Positions 1 through 8,341 of a stretch of 64,000 nucleotides of DNA are shown here, in pieces. This stretch comes from Clostridiales bacterium (lineage in GTDB: Bacteria > Bacillota > Clostridia > Lachnospirales > Lachnospiraceae): assembly GCA_021202925.1 (NCBI GenBank), contig JAJQCD010000034.1, positions 1 to 64,000 on the forward strand, written 5' to 3'. Made by a program: the position numbers and the translations under genes. Below the pieces are notes generated by a model. It saw only the letters and a program-made list of their open reading frames with translations. It did no database searches and had not been told where the DNA came from. How positions within the stretch are numbered: position 1 is the first letter of the stretch; each line of letters opens with the position of its first letter.

Positions 1-454
1 CCAGATCTTCTTTCGTCACGTCATTCAGCTTGCCTCCACTGACACGCGGATCCACAAATGTTTTCATTCCCGTCTGCGTAATTACGCCGACACGATGCGC
101 CGCAATCTCACGATACTGCAGACAGATGATGCCCTGCGGCAGATTGTAGGCCTCGATCTTATTCTCGTTGGCCATCTGCTGCATTCGTGGGGACCACCCC
201 CAGTGTCCTCCAACTACCCGCTTCGTCATGCCCTCGTGCGCAAAACGACTGATTCCTCCCTTGTCCTTGTCGCCGATTCCGGCGGAATGGGTCAATGTTA
301 CGCCGGTCGGATGTCCTTCTGAAAGAAATCACTTTTCCAGGGCTTCGAACAGGTAATTCGGCTCCATGATTCCGCCCCCGTTTCCCGTCACCGCGATGCT
401 GTCTCCATCCCTTACCAGCCTGACCGCCTCATCCGCTGTCATGAATTTGTTCAT
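1..454 (-). pseudogene. Acyl-CoA transferase (YdiF/propionate CoA-transferase-like), N-terminal part with in-frame TGA
   Basis: The reading frame starts at ATG 454 behind a GAGGAGGG ribosome site and runs off the left edge. It begins MNKFMTADEAVRLVRDGDS, then continues in the same frame with a GHPTGVTLTHSAGIGD stretch, a FAHEG motif, GGHWGWSPRMQQ and TFVDPRVSGGK, all typical of family I acyl-CoA:acetate/propionate CoA-transferases. Codon 42 (bases 329-331) is TGA where family members usually have Arg or Ser (my recollection of the family: EKRF or EKSF). Frame is kept on both sides, so a single substitution such as CGA to TGA explains it. It lies 67 bases after the FAD oxidoreductase gene and was presumably its operon partner. 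Catalytic Glu and C-terminus are outside the window. Family assignment is firm; loss of function is inferred. Confidence 0.8.
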
Positions 455-521
455 TTCTGTAACCCTCCTCTTCTTTCTATTGAATTATGCTGCCCTCATC
501 TCCAACACTCGCTGTTTCGGA

Positions 522-2537
522 TCAGCAGGCATGATAATACGTTCCTTCCCGCCAGTCTCTCCAGACCTTCTCAAACCAGTTATCCTCTTCCGGAATCGTC
601 CGCACCGGCCGCCAGGAACAGATCGTCGACCCATTCTCGTATGCAATCTCCTGAATCTGTGTGCCAAATCCCCGATCCTCCACGGAAAAGCGGAAGCATT
701 CCGGCAAATTCCTGAGCGGCTTCCTTCCTTTTGGATCATAGACCAGATACGATCCCCGGCTCGTCCCGCCGCGCTGGATATAATCCGCAATCGCTTCCAG
801 ATAAACCTGCTGACTGACCAGCAAATCGCGCAGGCGATACCGACAGGCGGATTCCTTCCCGCTCCGGACGCCGGCTTTTTCGATTCGATCCTGCTGCCGT
901 CTGTTCTCTGCAAGCGCTCGTTCCACTCCCTCCGCAGAGCGGATATTCGCGCCGTTCTCCGACATCCGGACGCCCAGTTTCTTCCTCTCCTCCTCAAAAT
1001 CCAGTTCTTCCCGGTTTCCCAAAAACGCTGCCAGCCCGAAATCAATCGCACCCGCAATCTGAGCGCCGCAAACCCGCGCCAGCGTCTCCGCATCCATCGG
1101 CTCCTCCGTGTACCGGTTTGCAATATACTGTGCGGCCCGCAGGCTGCCGACCTGACCCGCGTTCAAAGCCGTTCCTCCCGGACGATAGACGCCATGGCTT
1201 CCGTTCACTTCCCCCACAGGGAAAAGATGCCGCAAATTGCTCTCCCACCATTGATTACCAGCCAGGCCGCCATTGTTATGCTGTGCACAGACAGCAACCT
1301 CCAGCATCTCAGTGTACAGATCAATCCCATGGGAGCGATAGAGTTCAATCGCTGCGGGATTCATATGTTCCAGACGCAAAATCGGCGTCTCCCACAGTCC
1401 ATCCGAATTCTTCAGATAGTCATATGCCTCCTGACAGAGCCGCTCCGCCACAAACCCGCCATTCTTCCCGGCAGCTGAAGGGTTCCGCCGATAATCCAGA
1501 AAGACTCTCCGCTTCCTGATCACCGTCTCCTGATATACCAGCAGATCGATCAGCGACGAACCATGATTCGTTGTCTTTCTCGGGTCAAACGGCCATTGAT
1601 ATCCCTTCAGGAAAATTGCATAGAGCAGATCGCACGGATTTTTAAAATACTCATCCAGGAACTCGCGTTCATCACTGCCGTCCGCCTCGGTCGATACGTA
1701 TCGCGGAATCACCTGCTGATACGTCCCGGACAGATTCCAGCGAAATTGAATCGAGGCGATCCCATACTGGGACTCTGTCAGGTTCTTCCCCCGTGCGCCT
1801 GCCCGAAACGCAGGCCCCATTCCTCCGGTCTGTGCAGTCGGATATACGGAAGTATCGTACATGCCGGCCTCGCCGCCTGTCGCATAAACAACATTATCCG
1901 CGGCAAACACCACATACTGCCGAACCCTGTCCTCCTCTCCGGGCCGAATCGCCAATACGCCCCGCACCCGTCTCCCGTCTGCTAAGTCCCCTTCCGGCTG
2001 TTCCGTCAGAAGCTCAATGACCTGATAGCCATCAAAAACCGGAATCCGGTAATGTTCCACTTCTCTCCAGAGTGCCTCGGTCATAAATTTTGACGTCAGC
2101 GGACCGGCAGACGTTCCACGCGCATTCGGGTCGTGATCCGTCTTATAACCAACATACTCGCCATTCCCATTGCATGGAAATGGAACGCCGATATCTACCA
2201 GGTGATAAAAACAGCGCAGCGAAAGTGACGCCTCCGCCAATGCCAGATCCCCATCCACGGACTGCCCGTCAAACAGCACCTGCGCCATTCTCCGCACGCT
2301 GTCCGGTTCCCTGCCGCAGGTCGTCTGTTTGTAATATGTCTGTTTGTCCGAACCGGTATTGTGCGAAGTCCCCAGCCATTTCCCTTCCGTCAGAATCGCA
2401 AGATCCGGCTGCCCTTCCTTCACTAAAGAAACCGCTGCATTTAATCCCGCCGCGCCGCTTCCCACCACCAGCGTCTGTACACGATACAGCTCGTATTCCC
2501 TTCCCGCAATACGAATGGTATCCTGTTTCATCATCAT
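522..2537 (-). CDS. FAD-dependent oxidoreductase, fumarate-reductase flavoprotein-like
   Basis: A 671-residue flavoprotein of the fumarate reductase/succinate dehydrogenase/aspartate oxidase family. The Rossmann dinucleotide-binding motif GSGAAGLNAAVSL lies near residues 27-39, followed by an acidic beta-strand end (LAILTEGK) and the segment SHNTGSDKQTYYK, equivalent to the FAD-contacting Ser/Thr-rich loop. A late GVYRPGGTALNAGQVGSLRA segment resembles the C-terminal FAD contact of the family. There is no signal peptide, haem motif or flavin-transfer threonine motif that I can see, so it is probably a soluble cytoplasmic enzyme. The substrate is unknown. It heads an operon with the CoA-transferase relic, which hints at redox chemistry on an organic acid later activated to a CoA ester. 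Expression should be governed by the dyad operator at 2577-2620. Confidence 0.82.
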   Translation of the reverse strand: MMMKQDTIRIAGREYELYRVQTLVVGSGAAGLNAAVSLVKEGQPDLAILTEGKWLGTSHNTGSDKQTYYKQTTCGREPDSVRRMAQVLFDGQSVDGDLALAEASLSLRCFYHLVDIGVPFPCNGNGEYVGYKTDHDPNARGTSAGPLTSKFMTEALWREVEHYRIPVFDGYQVIELLTEQPEGDLADGRRVRGVLAIRPGEEDRVRQYVVFAADNVVYATGGEAGMYDTSVYPTAQTGGMGPAFRAGARGKNLTESQYGIASIQFRWNLSGTYQQVIPRYVSTEADGSDEREFLDEYFKNPCDLLYAIFLKGYQWPFDPRKTTNHGSSLIDLLVYQETVIRKRRVFLDYRRNPSAAGKNGGFVAERLCQEAYDYLKNSDGLWETPILRLEHMNPAAIELYRSHGIDLYTEMLEVAVCAQHNNGGLAGNQWWESNLRHLFPVGEVNGSHGVYRPGGTALNAGQVGSLRAAQYIANRYTEEPMDAETLARVCGAQIAGAIDFGLAAFLGNREELDFEEERKKLGVRMSENGANIRSAEGVERALAENRRQQDRIEKAGVRSGKESACRYRLRDLLVSQQVYLEAIADYIQRGGTSRGSYLVYDPKGRKPLRNLPECFRFSVEDRGFGTQIQEIAYENGSTICSWRPVRTIPEEDNWFEKVWRDWREGTYYHAC

Positions 2538-2576
2538 TCTCCTTTCCGTTTATAAGCTTCCACCCACTTTACATTT

Positions 2577-2620
2577 CGCGAAATCGTTTGTGTAATCGAT
2601 TGTGCAATCGTTGTCATGGA
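2577..2620. promoter_or_regulatory. Tandem overlapping dyad operator of the FAD oxidoreductase operon
   Basis: Two overlapping dyads share the core CGATTG-NN-CAATCG. The hexamer arms are exact at 2597-2610 (CGATTGTGCAATCG), and the outer parts GAAATCGTTTGT and CAATCGTTGTCATGGA match the operator at 47103-47140 almost base for base, with about 12 bases inserted in the middle. It starts four bases downstream of the -10 box, so a bound protein would block initiation. The regulator is not encoded in this window as far as I can tell. Confidence 0.6.
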
Positions 2621-2624
2621 TCAT

Positions 2625-2653
2625 ATTGTAATACAATCGGACCCGTTTGTCAA
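2625..2653 (-). promoter_or_regulatory. SigA-type promoter of the FAD oxidoreductase operon
   Basis: On the minus strand, TTGACA (2653-2648) is followed after 17 bases by TACAAT (2630-2625). The leader then runs through the dyad operator to an AAAGGAGA ribosome site and the ATG at 2537. Confidence 0.7.
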
Positions 2654-2731
2654 TATTAATCTTTCGATTTTTTACTATACTTTCTTATAAAACAAAAAGT
2701 CCTGGCGTAAGCCAGGATGAAATATCAGAAT

Positions 2732-4015
2732 TTACCGCTGCGGCGTCCGCGCGGAAACGGCATATACATTCACCGTCCGCCCGCTGCGGCTGTTGAAAAA
2801 AATCCGATCGCCGGAATGGCTGTAGATCGGATGCGGATGGGCGTCCTGACCAAGCCAGTCGCTCGCATGCTTACAGAGCGGAATCCAGACAAGCTCACCG
2901 CTCTCCCAACGGGGAAGAACCTTACAAATGTACTCGGCGTCCTTCTTATGCGGATCCGGCCCATTGTCCGTGCTGTTCTCCCACACCTTTTTCGTCTCCC
3001 AGGGATATTTAAAGTAACCGTCGCAGACAAGATTCCCCCGGTGATCCATCGTAAAATGACCGTAAGCATCATAATCATCCGGCAGGGCGATCTCCCAGTA
3101 ACGACGGGTCGCGAGCTCATACCGGCCAACCATTGCCGGCCCATTCTCATAGCCGCCATGATAGACGATGTTTCTCCCATCGTCGCTCCACATCTCATGA
3201 CAGACCCAGTCCCCCCGGCTGCGCGGATATCCCTTCGGAGCGCCAAGCGTGTCCGTTCCCTCTGTGCGGACGCGAGTGACCGTATCCGTCCCATGATCAT
3301 AGAGCCAGATGCGGCGAATCCCGCAGTCAAAGCACGCCCACTCATGATTGAACATAATCTGCTCCGGATTGCAGGGATTGAACTGAACATGCGTAATCCA
3401 GCACTTCGGTACGCGCTTCTCATAGAGCAACGCGCCGCTCTCCGTGTCATATACACATAGATAGCTGCTCAGGTTTTCCTCCTGAACGCGGCCGTCAATA
3501 TCGTAGACCGGACGTTTGTCCAGACCGCTGCCCTCCGTCTCCGGATCAAAATCCAGGCAACGCCCGTCCGTCATCGGCACACAAAGCCGTTTCCCGTCCG
3601 CACTCACATGCGTAAACGCAGTCATGCGTCTGTCGGGAACCCGGTTCAGAACGCGGATCTCTCCATCCAGACCGACACAGCAGATTGCATCATCCTGAAT
3701 ATAATAAATCCTGTCATTCTCACTGTCCAGGCTCACGCTCGCCTTGCCCAGCCCTTGTCCCTCTGTCCCGTCAAAATAGACATAGCTTTTCAGGCAGCCC
3801 CTCCGATTGTCTGTCAGAATCGTCTCCTCACCGGTCAGCAGATCCCGGACCCACACATTCGGGCTCCCGCTCCGGTCGCTCAGCAGATAAATCCGACGGT
3901 CATCCCTGCTCAGGGAGGAACAGGTAAAATACAACAGCTGTGTATTCCAGTCCGCCCGGTCGGCGCAGCCACTGACCAGCATGGCGCCGTTCATCCGCGT
4001 CTCTTTCTCTTTCAT
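2732..4015 (-). CDS. Oligogalacturonate-lyase-like beta-propeller protein
   Basis: A 427-residue protein with repeated WD/TolB-like blades, matching the oligogalacturonate lyase family (pectate lyase family 22), which cleaves unsaturated digalacturonate in the cytoplasm. The segment ITHVQFNPCNPEQIMFNHE (about residues 207-225) corresponds to the family signature, and HEMWSDDGRNIVYHGG follows near 273-288. Q390, H393 and H395 (GQDAHPHP) have the same spacing as the Mn-binding Gln-x2-His-x-His triad of the Yersinia enzyme, with H287 a likely fourth ligand. There is no signal peptide. It lies downstream of a TRAP transporter operon, separated by a hairpin, which supports uptake of uronides followed by lysis. 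Activity on a related uronide rather than galacturonide is possible. Confidence 0.75.
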   Translation of the reverse strand: MKEKETRMNGAMLVSGCADRADWNTQLLYFTCSSLSRDDRRIYLLSDRSGSPNVWVRDLLTGEETILTDNRRGCLKSYVYFDGTEGQGLGKASVSLDSENDRIYYIQDDAICCVGLDGEIRVLNRVPDRRMTAFTHVSADGKRLCVPMTDGRCLDFDPETEGSGLDKRPVYDIDGRVQEENLSSYLCVYDTESGALLYEKRVPKCWITHVQFNPCNPEQIMFNHEWACFDCGIRRIWLYDHGTDTVTRVRTEGTDTLGAPKGYPRSRGDWVCHEMWSDDGRNIVYHGGYENGPAMVGRYELATRRYWEIALPDDYDAYGHFTMDHRGNLVCDGYFKYPWETKKVWENSTDNGPDPHKKDAEYICKVLPRWESGELVWIPLCKHASDWLGQDAHPHPIYSHSGDRIFFNSRSGRTVNVYAVSARTPQR

Positions 4016-4064
4016 GCTTTTTTCTCCCTCATCCGCCTGCCGTTTTCAAATCTCTGTCTCCTGA

Positions 4065-4115
4065 TAAAAAAGGAGGAACTTCCAAATCCAAGCGGAATCA
4101 GAAGATCCTCCTTTA
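4065..4115 (-). terminator. Hairpin between TRAP operon and lyase gene
   Basis: Read on the minus strand, AAAGGAGGA (4114-4106) pairs with TCCTCCTTT (4077-4069) and is followed by a run of T. It sits 90 bases after the TRAP large permease. Only 47 bases remain before the lyase ATG, so some read-through is probably how the lyase gene is transcribed. Confidence 0.55.
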
Positions 4116-4202
4116 TGTCTTTCCAGTCAGTTATTACAAACCATCACACTCTGTTCGGGAAAAGTATCCCTTTCTCCGCGTGCGCCCGCTTCCGGCTCCC
4201 TC

Positions 4203-5495
4203 TTATGAGAAGATCGTCGGCAAAAGCATACTGATGCCTGGAATAAATGTAATCAACAGCAGACAGGCGATCATGCAGAAATAAAACGGCAGCGTCGCCT
4301 TAACAACCTTCTCCATCGGCAGCTTTGCAACTGCAGAACCGATGAACAGGACGGAACCAACCGGCGGTGTCAGCAGACCGATGCCGCAGTTGAGGATGAT
4401 CATGATACCGAACTGAATCGGATCCAAACCAATCGAGGTTGCAACCGGCAGCAGGATCGGAGTCGCGATCAGGATGATCGGCGCCATATCCATAATGCAG
4501 CCGAGGAACAGCAGAATCACATTCAGCAGCAGCGCGATGACAATCGGGTTCGAGCTGACGCCGGTAATCAGGTTCGCCGCCAGATCCGGCACATGCAGCA
4601 GGGTCAGGCAGTTGGCAAATACGGAAGAAGTGGAGATCAGGATCAGCACGATCGACAGGGTGTCGACACAGTCGTCAAGCACTCTCCAGACGCCCTTCCA
4701 GTCCAGTCCCCTGTAGACAAACACGCTGACAACCAGGCTGTACAGAACAGCGATTGCAGCGGACTCGGTTGCGGTGAACACACCGCCAACCACGCCGAAG
4801 ATAACGATGATGATCGCTGCCAGCGCCCAGATCGAGATACTGAGCTGCTTTAAAAAGCCCTTGATCGTAAACGGTGCACCCTTCGGATAGTTGCGCTTCA
4901 CAGAAATAATGTAGGAACCGATCATCAGGGCAACCGCAAGCAGAGCGCCCGGCACATAACCGGCCAGGAACAGGCTGCCTACAGAGATGCCGCCGGCCGT
5001 GGTTGCATAGATAACCATGTTGTGGCTCGGCGGAACCAACAGACCCTCACAGGAGGAGGTAATGGTAACAGCCGTGGAGAAATCCGCGTCATAGCCCTGA
5101 TCCACCATCATCGGGATCAGGATGGAACCCAGCGAGGCCGTATCGGCCGCCGCGGAACCGGAGATACCACCGAAGAATAAGGAGGCAACAATATTCACCA
5201 TCGCCATGCCGCCACGCATCCAGCCCACGCAGGCATTCGCCAGCGCGATCAGCTTCTCGGAAATACCACCGGCGCCCATCAGGCAGCCCATCGTGATAAA
5301 GAACGGAACCGACATCAGGGAGAAAGAACTGATACCCTTGATCATCTGCTGGCAGACGGTCTGCAATCCCTGTCCCTGCACTCTCAGGCAAAGCACAGAA
5401 GCGATCGCCACCGAATACGCGATCGGGAAGCGCAGAATAATCATCAGCAGAAATCCACCCAGCAATACCGCAATTGCAAGACTCGATGTACTCAT
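4203..5495 (-). CDS. dctM: TRAP transporter large permease
   Basis: A 430-residue integral membrane protein with about 12 hydrophobic segments, the ion-coupled transport subunit of a tripartite ATP-independent periplasmic (TRAP) transporter. Family landmarks include the GGISGSAAADTASLGSI region (about residues 110-126), the repeated PPS and PPVGSVL motifs of the inverted repeats (GLLVPPSHNMV and GLLTPPVGSVLF), and the TATESAAIAVLY segment. The ATG at 5495 lies one base from the TAA of the small permease, so the two are translationally coupled. It would move an organic anion, here perhaps a uronate, together with Na+. Confidence 0.92.
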   Translation of the reverse strand: MSTSSLAIAVLLGGFLLMIILRFPIAYSVAIASVLCLRVQGQGLQTVCQQMIKGISSFSLMSVPFFITMGCLMGAGGISEKLIALANACVGWMRGGMAMVNIVASLFFGGISGSAAADTASLGSILIPMMVDQGYDADFSTAVTITSSCEGLLVPPSHNMVIYATTAGGISVGSLFLAGYVPGALLAVALMIGSYIISVKRNYPKGAPFTIKGFLKQLSISIWALAAIIIVIFGVVGGVFTATESAAIAVLYSLVVSVFVYRGLDWKGVWRVLDDCVDTLSIVLILISTSSVFANCLTLLHVPDLAANLITGVSSNPIVIALLLNVILLFLGCIMDMAPIILIATPILLPVATSIGLDPIQFGIMIILNCGIGLLTPPVGSVLFIGSAVAKLPMEKVVKATLPFYFCMIACLLLITFIPGISMLLPTIFS

Positions 5496-5496
5496 C

Positions 5497-5997
5497 TTAC
5501 TGTACCTCCTTTCCGGTCAGCTTCATCACGTCTCTGTACAGCGCCTCGATCTCAAAGACCAGCATCGCGATGCCGGCGATCGGGATCGGCAGATACATAT
5601 ACATCTTGCTCAGCCACGGAACACTCGGATAGAAGCCCTTCGCGCCGATACCGGTCGCATACTGCCATCCGATGACGATCATGATAACAGCAAGAATCAG
5701 AACCGCGATATCCGCCACAACATCCAGTACCTTGATGAGCATCTTCGGCAGATAGGGATCCAGACTCGTCATGCGGATGTGCGCGTTGCGGCGGATCGCC
5801 ATAGCCGCGGAGAGCACCGCCATGTAAGACATCAGCGTCAGGGTGATCTCCTCCGTCCAGGCCGGATCAGGAATAAAGGGAACATAACGACCGGCAACCG
5901 TCATGCTGACCACGACAATGTCTGCAATCAGAAGCAGCTTGCAGATCACCATCATAATCTTGTAAACTATGTCATATAAAGGTTTTAATTTGGCCAT
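5497..5997 (-). CDS. dctQ: TRAP transporter small permease
   Basis: A 166-residue protein with four predicted membrane helices, the DctQ subunit that pairs with the large permease. The tetrad FIPDPAWTEEITLTLMSYMA contains the conserved W-x-EE motif at the start of helix 2, followed by AIRRNAHIRM. A GAAGGAGGTAGG ribosome site precedes ATG 5997. It lies between the binding-protein gene and dctM in the order P-Q-M, and is separated from dctP by a strong hairpin at 6016-6047. Confidence 0.9.
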   Translation of the reverse strand: MAKLKPLYDIVYKIMMVICKLLLIADIVVVSMTVAGRYVPFIPDPAWTEEITLTLMSYMAVLSAAMAIRRNAHIRMTSLDPYLPKMLIKVLDVVADIAVLILAVIMIVIGWQYATGIGAKGFYPSVPWLSKMYMYLPIPIAGIAMLVFEIEALYRDVMKLTGKEVQ

Positions 5998-6015
5998 ACC
6001 TACCTCCTTCTAAGG

Positions 6016-6047
6016 AGTGCGCAGAGGATATCACACCTCTGCGCACT
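6016..6047 (-). other. Intercistronic hairpin between dctP and dctQ
   Basis: AGTGCGCAGAGG (6016-6027) pairs perfectly with CCTCTGCGCACT (6036-6047), 12 bp with an 8-base loop and no good T run. Such hairpins commonly stabilise binding-protein mRNA or attenuate the permease genes; that role is inferred. Confidence 0.65.
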
Positions 6048-6083
6048 GTGTTAAATACATCGCTTCAGGAAATGCTCCTCCGA

Positions 6084-7187
6084 CTACTGGAGATCCTGGA
6101 TCGCCTGATGCAGTTCGCTCAGGTTCGCGGTATTCTCCGCGATCATGTCTGCGCAGGCCTCAACCCACGGGGTCTTATCCGCAACTTCGGTAACCGTGAT
6201 GCTGTCGCCCAGTGCAGCCAGAGCATCCTGCTCGCCCTGCTCAGAGATCTCCTGGTTGTAAGCAGCACATTCCTCAGCTGCCTGAAGGATGCAGGCCTGC
6301 TGTGCCTCGGTCAGCTTGTTCCAGGAATTCTCAACGATAACCAGCTCGATCACGCCCAGCTGATGTCCGTCCAGAATCAGATACGGAGCAACCTCATAGA
6401 AGGCATTGGACTTGTAGTTGCCAATCGGGTTCTCTGCGCCGTCAACAACACCGGTCTGCAGAGAGGAGTACAGCTCGCTGTAGGATACAACTGTCGCGCT
6501 GGCACCCAGAGAATTCATCAGAGCAACCATCGCCGCGTCAGTCGACACACGGATCTTCATGCCCTGCAGGTCGTCCAGATCATTCACCGGCGTCGTGGTG
6601 AAAATATGACGGAAACCTTCCTCGCCAAGGAACAGGCCCTTCAGACCCAGACCCAGTTCAGACGGCTCATCCAGGAACTGCTGCGCCAGATCGCTGGTCG
6701 CGAAATTCCAGAAATGCTCACGGCTTACGAACTCGAACGGAAGCGAAAGAAGCATGCCCTTCTCAATACCATAGGTCGTCATCGTCGAAACGGAAAGACG
6801 GGCCATATCGATGGTACCCACGCCGCCGATCATGTTGTCCAGGAAGTCACCCTCTGCGCCAAGCACGCCGCTGGCCTGAATGTCGATGATAACGGAACCA
6901 CCGGACAGTTCCTCGACTCTCTCCTTGAACTTCGTCGCAACCTGTCCGACAACCGTATCAAGCGGGTTCACCTCTGCGTAAACCAGAGTAACCTGCGGAT
7001 CATTCGCAGCTGCGGATGTATCGCCGCTGCCCTCTGCCGCCGCTGCTGCATCGCCTTCTGCTGCCGCTGCCGTCTCTGCAGCTGCCGCCGCCGTTGTTGT
7101 CGCCGTATCCGGGGACTTCAGCCCGCATGCTGCCATGGATGCCACCATTGCTGCGCACAGTACGATGCTCAACACTCTCTTCTTCAT
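6084..7187 (-). CDS. dctP: TRAP transporter substrate-binding lipoprotein
   Basis: A 367-residue DctP-family binding protein. The N-terminus MKKRVLSIVLCAAMVASMAAC is a lipoprotein signal with the lipobox ending at Cys21, followed by an Ala/Glu-rich linker to about residue 60. The mature domain has the hallmarks KIRVSTDAAMVALMNSLGA and the conserved GVVDGAENPIGNYKS segment near residue 215, where the TRAP signature Arg and Asn contact a substrate carboxylate. It is the first gene of the P-Q-M operon and is preceded by a promoter with paired direct repeats that the neighbouring YesN-type regulator could bind. The substrate is predicted only from context: an acidic sugar or oligouronide. Confidence 0.9.
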   Translation of the reverse strand: MKKRVLSIVLCAAMVASMAACGLKSPDTATTTAAAAAETAAAAEGDAAAAAEGSGDTSAAANDPQVTLVYAEVNPLDTVVGQVATKFKERVEELSGGSVIIDIQASGVLGAEGDFLDNMIGGVGTIDMARLSVSTMTTYGIEKGMLLSLPFEFVSREHFWNFATSDLAQQFLDEPSELGLGLKGLFLGEEGFRHIFTTTPVNDLDDLQGMKIRVSTDAAMVALMNSLGASATVVSYSELYSSLQTGVVDGAENPIGNYKSNAFYEVAPYLILDGHQLGVIELVIVENSWNKLTEAQQACILQAAEECAAYNQEISEQGEQDALAALGDSITVTEVADKTPWVEACADMIAENTANLSELHQAIQDLQ

Positions 7188-7295
7188 TACTTATCCTCCT
7201 TATTTTTCACTCTCACCAGGAAGTCCGAATCTTCAATTGATTGTGAAATATGACAACCCGCGCACCGACTCCCGCGAAAGTTTTATACAAATTTT

Positions 7296-7324
7296 ATTAT
7301 ATCGCAACTGAAAATTTCTGTTAA
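7296..7324 (-). promoter_or_regulatory. Promoter of the TRAP dctP operon
   Basis: On the minus strand, TTAACA (7324-7319) and TATAAT (7301-7296) are 17 bases apart. The -35 is off-consensus, as expected for an activator-dependent promoter. Confidence 0.6.
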
Positions 7325-7330
7325 TGGTAA

Positions 7331-7360
7331 AATTTTGACATCGTGGGATAATTTTGTCAT
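7331..7360 (-). promoter_or_regulatory. Direct-repeat activator site for an AraC-type regulator
   Basis: Two direct copies read on the minus strand as ATGACAAAATT (7360-7350) and ATGTCAAAATT (7341-7331), 19 bases apart and ending six bases upstream of the -35. Tandem same-face repeats touching the -35 are the usual layout for AraC-family activators such as the adjacent response regulator. Confidence 0.5.
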
Positions 7361-7374
7361 ATTGACCCACAAAG

Positions 7375-7397
7375 CCGGGAATCCATCTCCTTCCCGG
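7375..7397 (-). terminator. Hairpin after the response regulator gene
   Basis: CCGGGAA (7375-7381) pairs with TTCCCGG (7391-7397), just past the TAA at 7418. The T run is weak, so it may be a partial terminator. Confidence 0.4.
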
Positions 7398-7417
7398 AAT
7401 AATCCTTAACGGCATCT

Positions 7418-8335
7418 TTATACCGGCCCGGGATTCCGGAAGCCCTGCCGGTATTCGGATGGGCTCTGTCCGGTCACGCGCTTGAATACCTTGGCGAAAT
7501 AATTCGGATCCGAATAGCCAACCGCCCTTCCCACCTCACCAACATTGGCCCTGGGATCGCTCAGAAGCTTTCTGGCCTCGTCAACCCGCCAGGCCGTCAG
7601 GTATGTGATGAAATTCTGGTTGAAACACTGCTTGAACAGGCGGGAAAAATACGCTTCGGAATAATTCATATCCTTCGCCACTTCCTGCAACGATATTTCC
7701 CGCATATAATTCTCACTTAAATACCTGCGGAATTTCCCCCGCATCACGGAAAGCCGGTCTCCTTCCTGCAATCCATTCTCTTCTGCCGGTTCTTCCTCCG
7801 TAACCGGTTCCGTCTCCTGTGGCCGGGCCTCCGCCACGGTCTCTCCCGGTTCCTGCGGCGTATCGGCTGCCTGACGTGCCAGTTCTCTGCGTACCGCGCG
7901 ATGTTCGAGCGTAACCGAAATTCCTTCCTCCACCGACGTCAGCAATTCTTCATCCGTATAAGGCTTCAGCAGGTAATCCAGCGCACGCACAGCAATGGCC
8001 TTCTTCGCGTAGGCGAACTCGTCGTAAGCCGTCAGAAAAATGATGCTGCAATCCGGATCCTGTGCGCGAATGGCCTCCGCCGCTTCGATCCCATTCATTC
8101 CCGGCATCTCCACGTCAAGAATCGCAACGTCAATCCCTTCTCTCTGAAAGATCGCCACTGCCTCCCTTCCGTTCGCCGCTTCAAAAATTTGCAGTTCACC
8201 CTCCAGCTTCTTCGAAAGGCTCCTGCACACAAACGTGCGCTCAATCGCCTCGTCATCCGCAACCAGTATCTTTGTCATACTTCTTAACCGTTCCCCCGTT
8301 CTTTGTTTTACAGCTTCCCGCAGGAAAACTCCCAT
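7418..8335 (-). CDS. YesN-type response regulator with AraC DNA-binding domain
   Basis: A two-component response regulator. The receiver domain begins MTKILVADDEAIER at residue 20, with the acidic pair DD and phosphoacceptor Asp in VAILDVEMPGMNG (D74 of this frame). A Glu/Pro-rich linker (about 150-200) leads to a C-terminal AraC helix-turn-helix with EISLQEVAKDMNYSEAYFSRLFKQ and the second helix AVGYSDPNYFAKVFKRVTG. ATG 8335 is six bases past the kinase stop with GGAG at a workable distance; ATG 8278 starts exactly at the receiver domain and is equally possible. It forms an operon with the sensor kinase and probably activates the TRAP operon next to it. Confidence 0.88.
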   Translation of the reverse strand: MGVFLREAVKQRTGERLRSMTKILVADDEAIERTFVCRSLSKKLEGELQIFEAANGREAVAIFQREGIDVAILDVEMPGMNGIEAAEAIRAQDPDCSIIFLTAYDEFAYAKKAIAVRALDYLLKPYTDEELLTSVEEGISVTLEHRAVRRELARQAADTPQEPGETVAEARPQETEPVTEEEPAEENGLQEGDRLSVMRGKFRRYLSENYMREISLQEVAKDMNYSEAYFSRLFKQCFNQNFITYLTAWRVDEARKLLSDPRANVGEVGRAVGYSDPNYFAKVFKRVTGQSPSEYRQGFRNPGPV

Positions 8336-8341
8336 CGTAAG

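Noticed and set aside
1..454. Selenocysteine or stop-codon reassignment at the TGA
   Set aside because: The position is normally Arg or Ser, no SECIS-like hairpin is evident directly after it, and TGA is used as a normal stop by several genes here.
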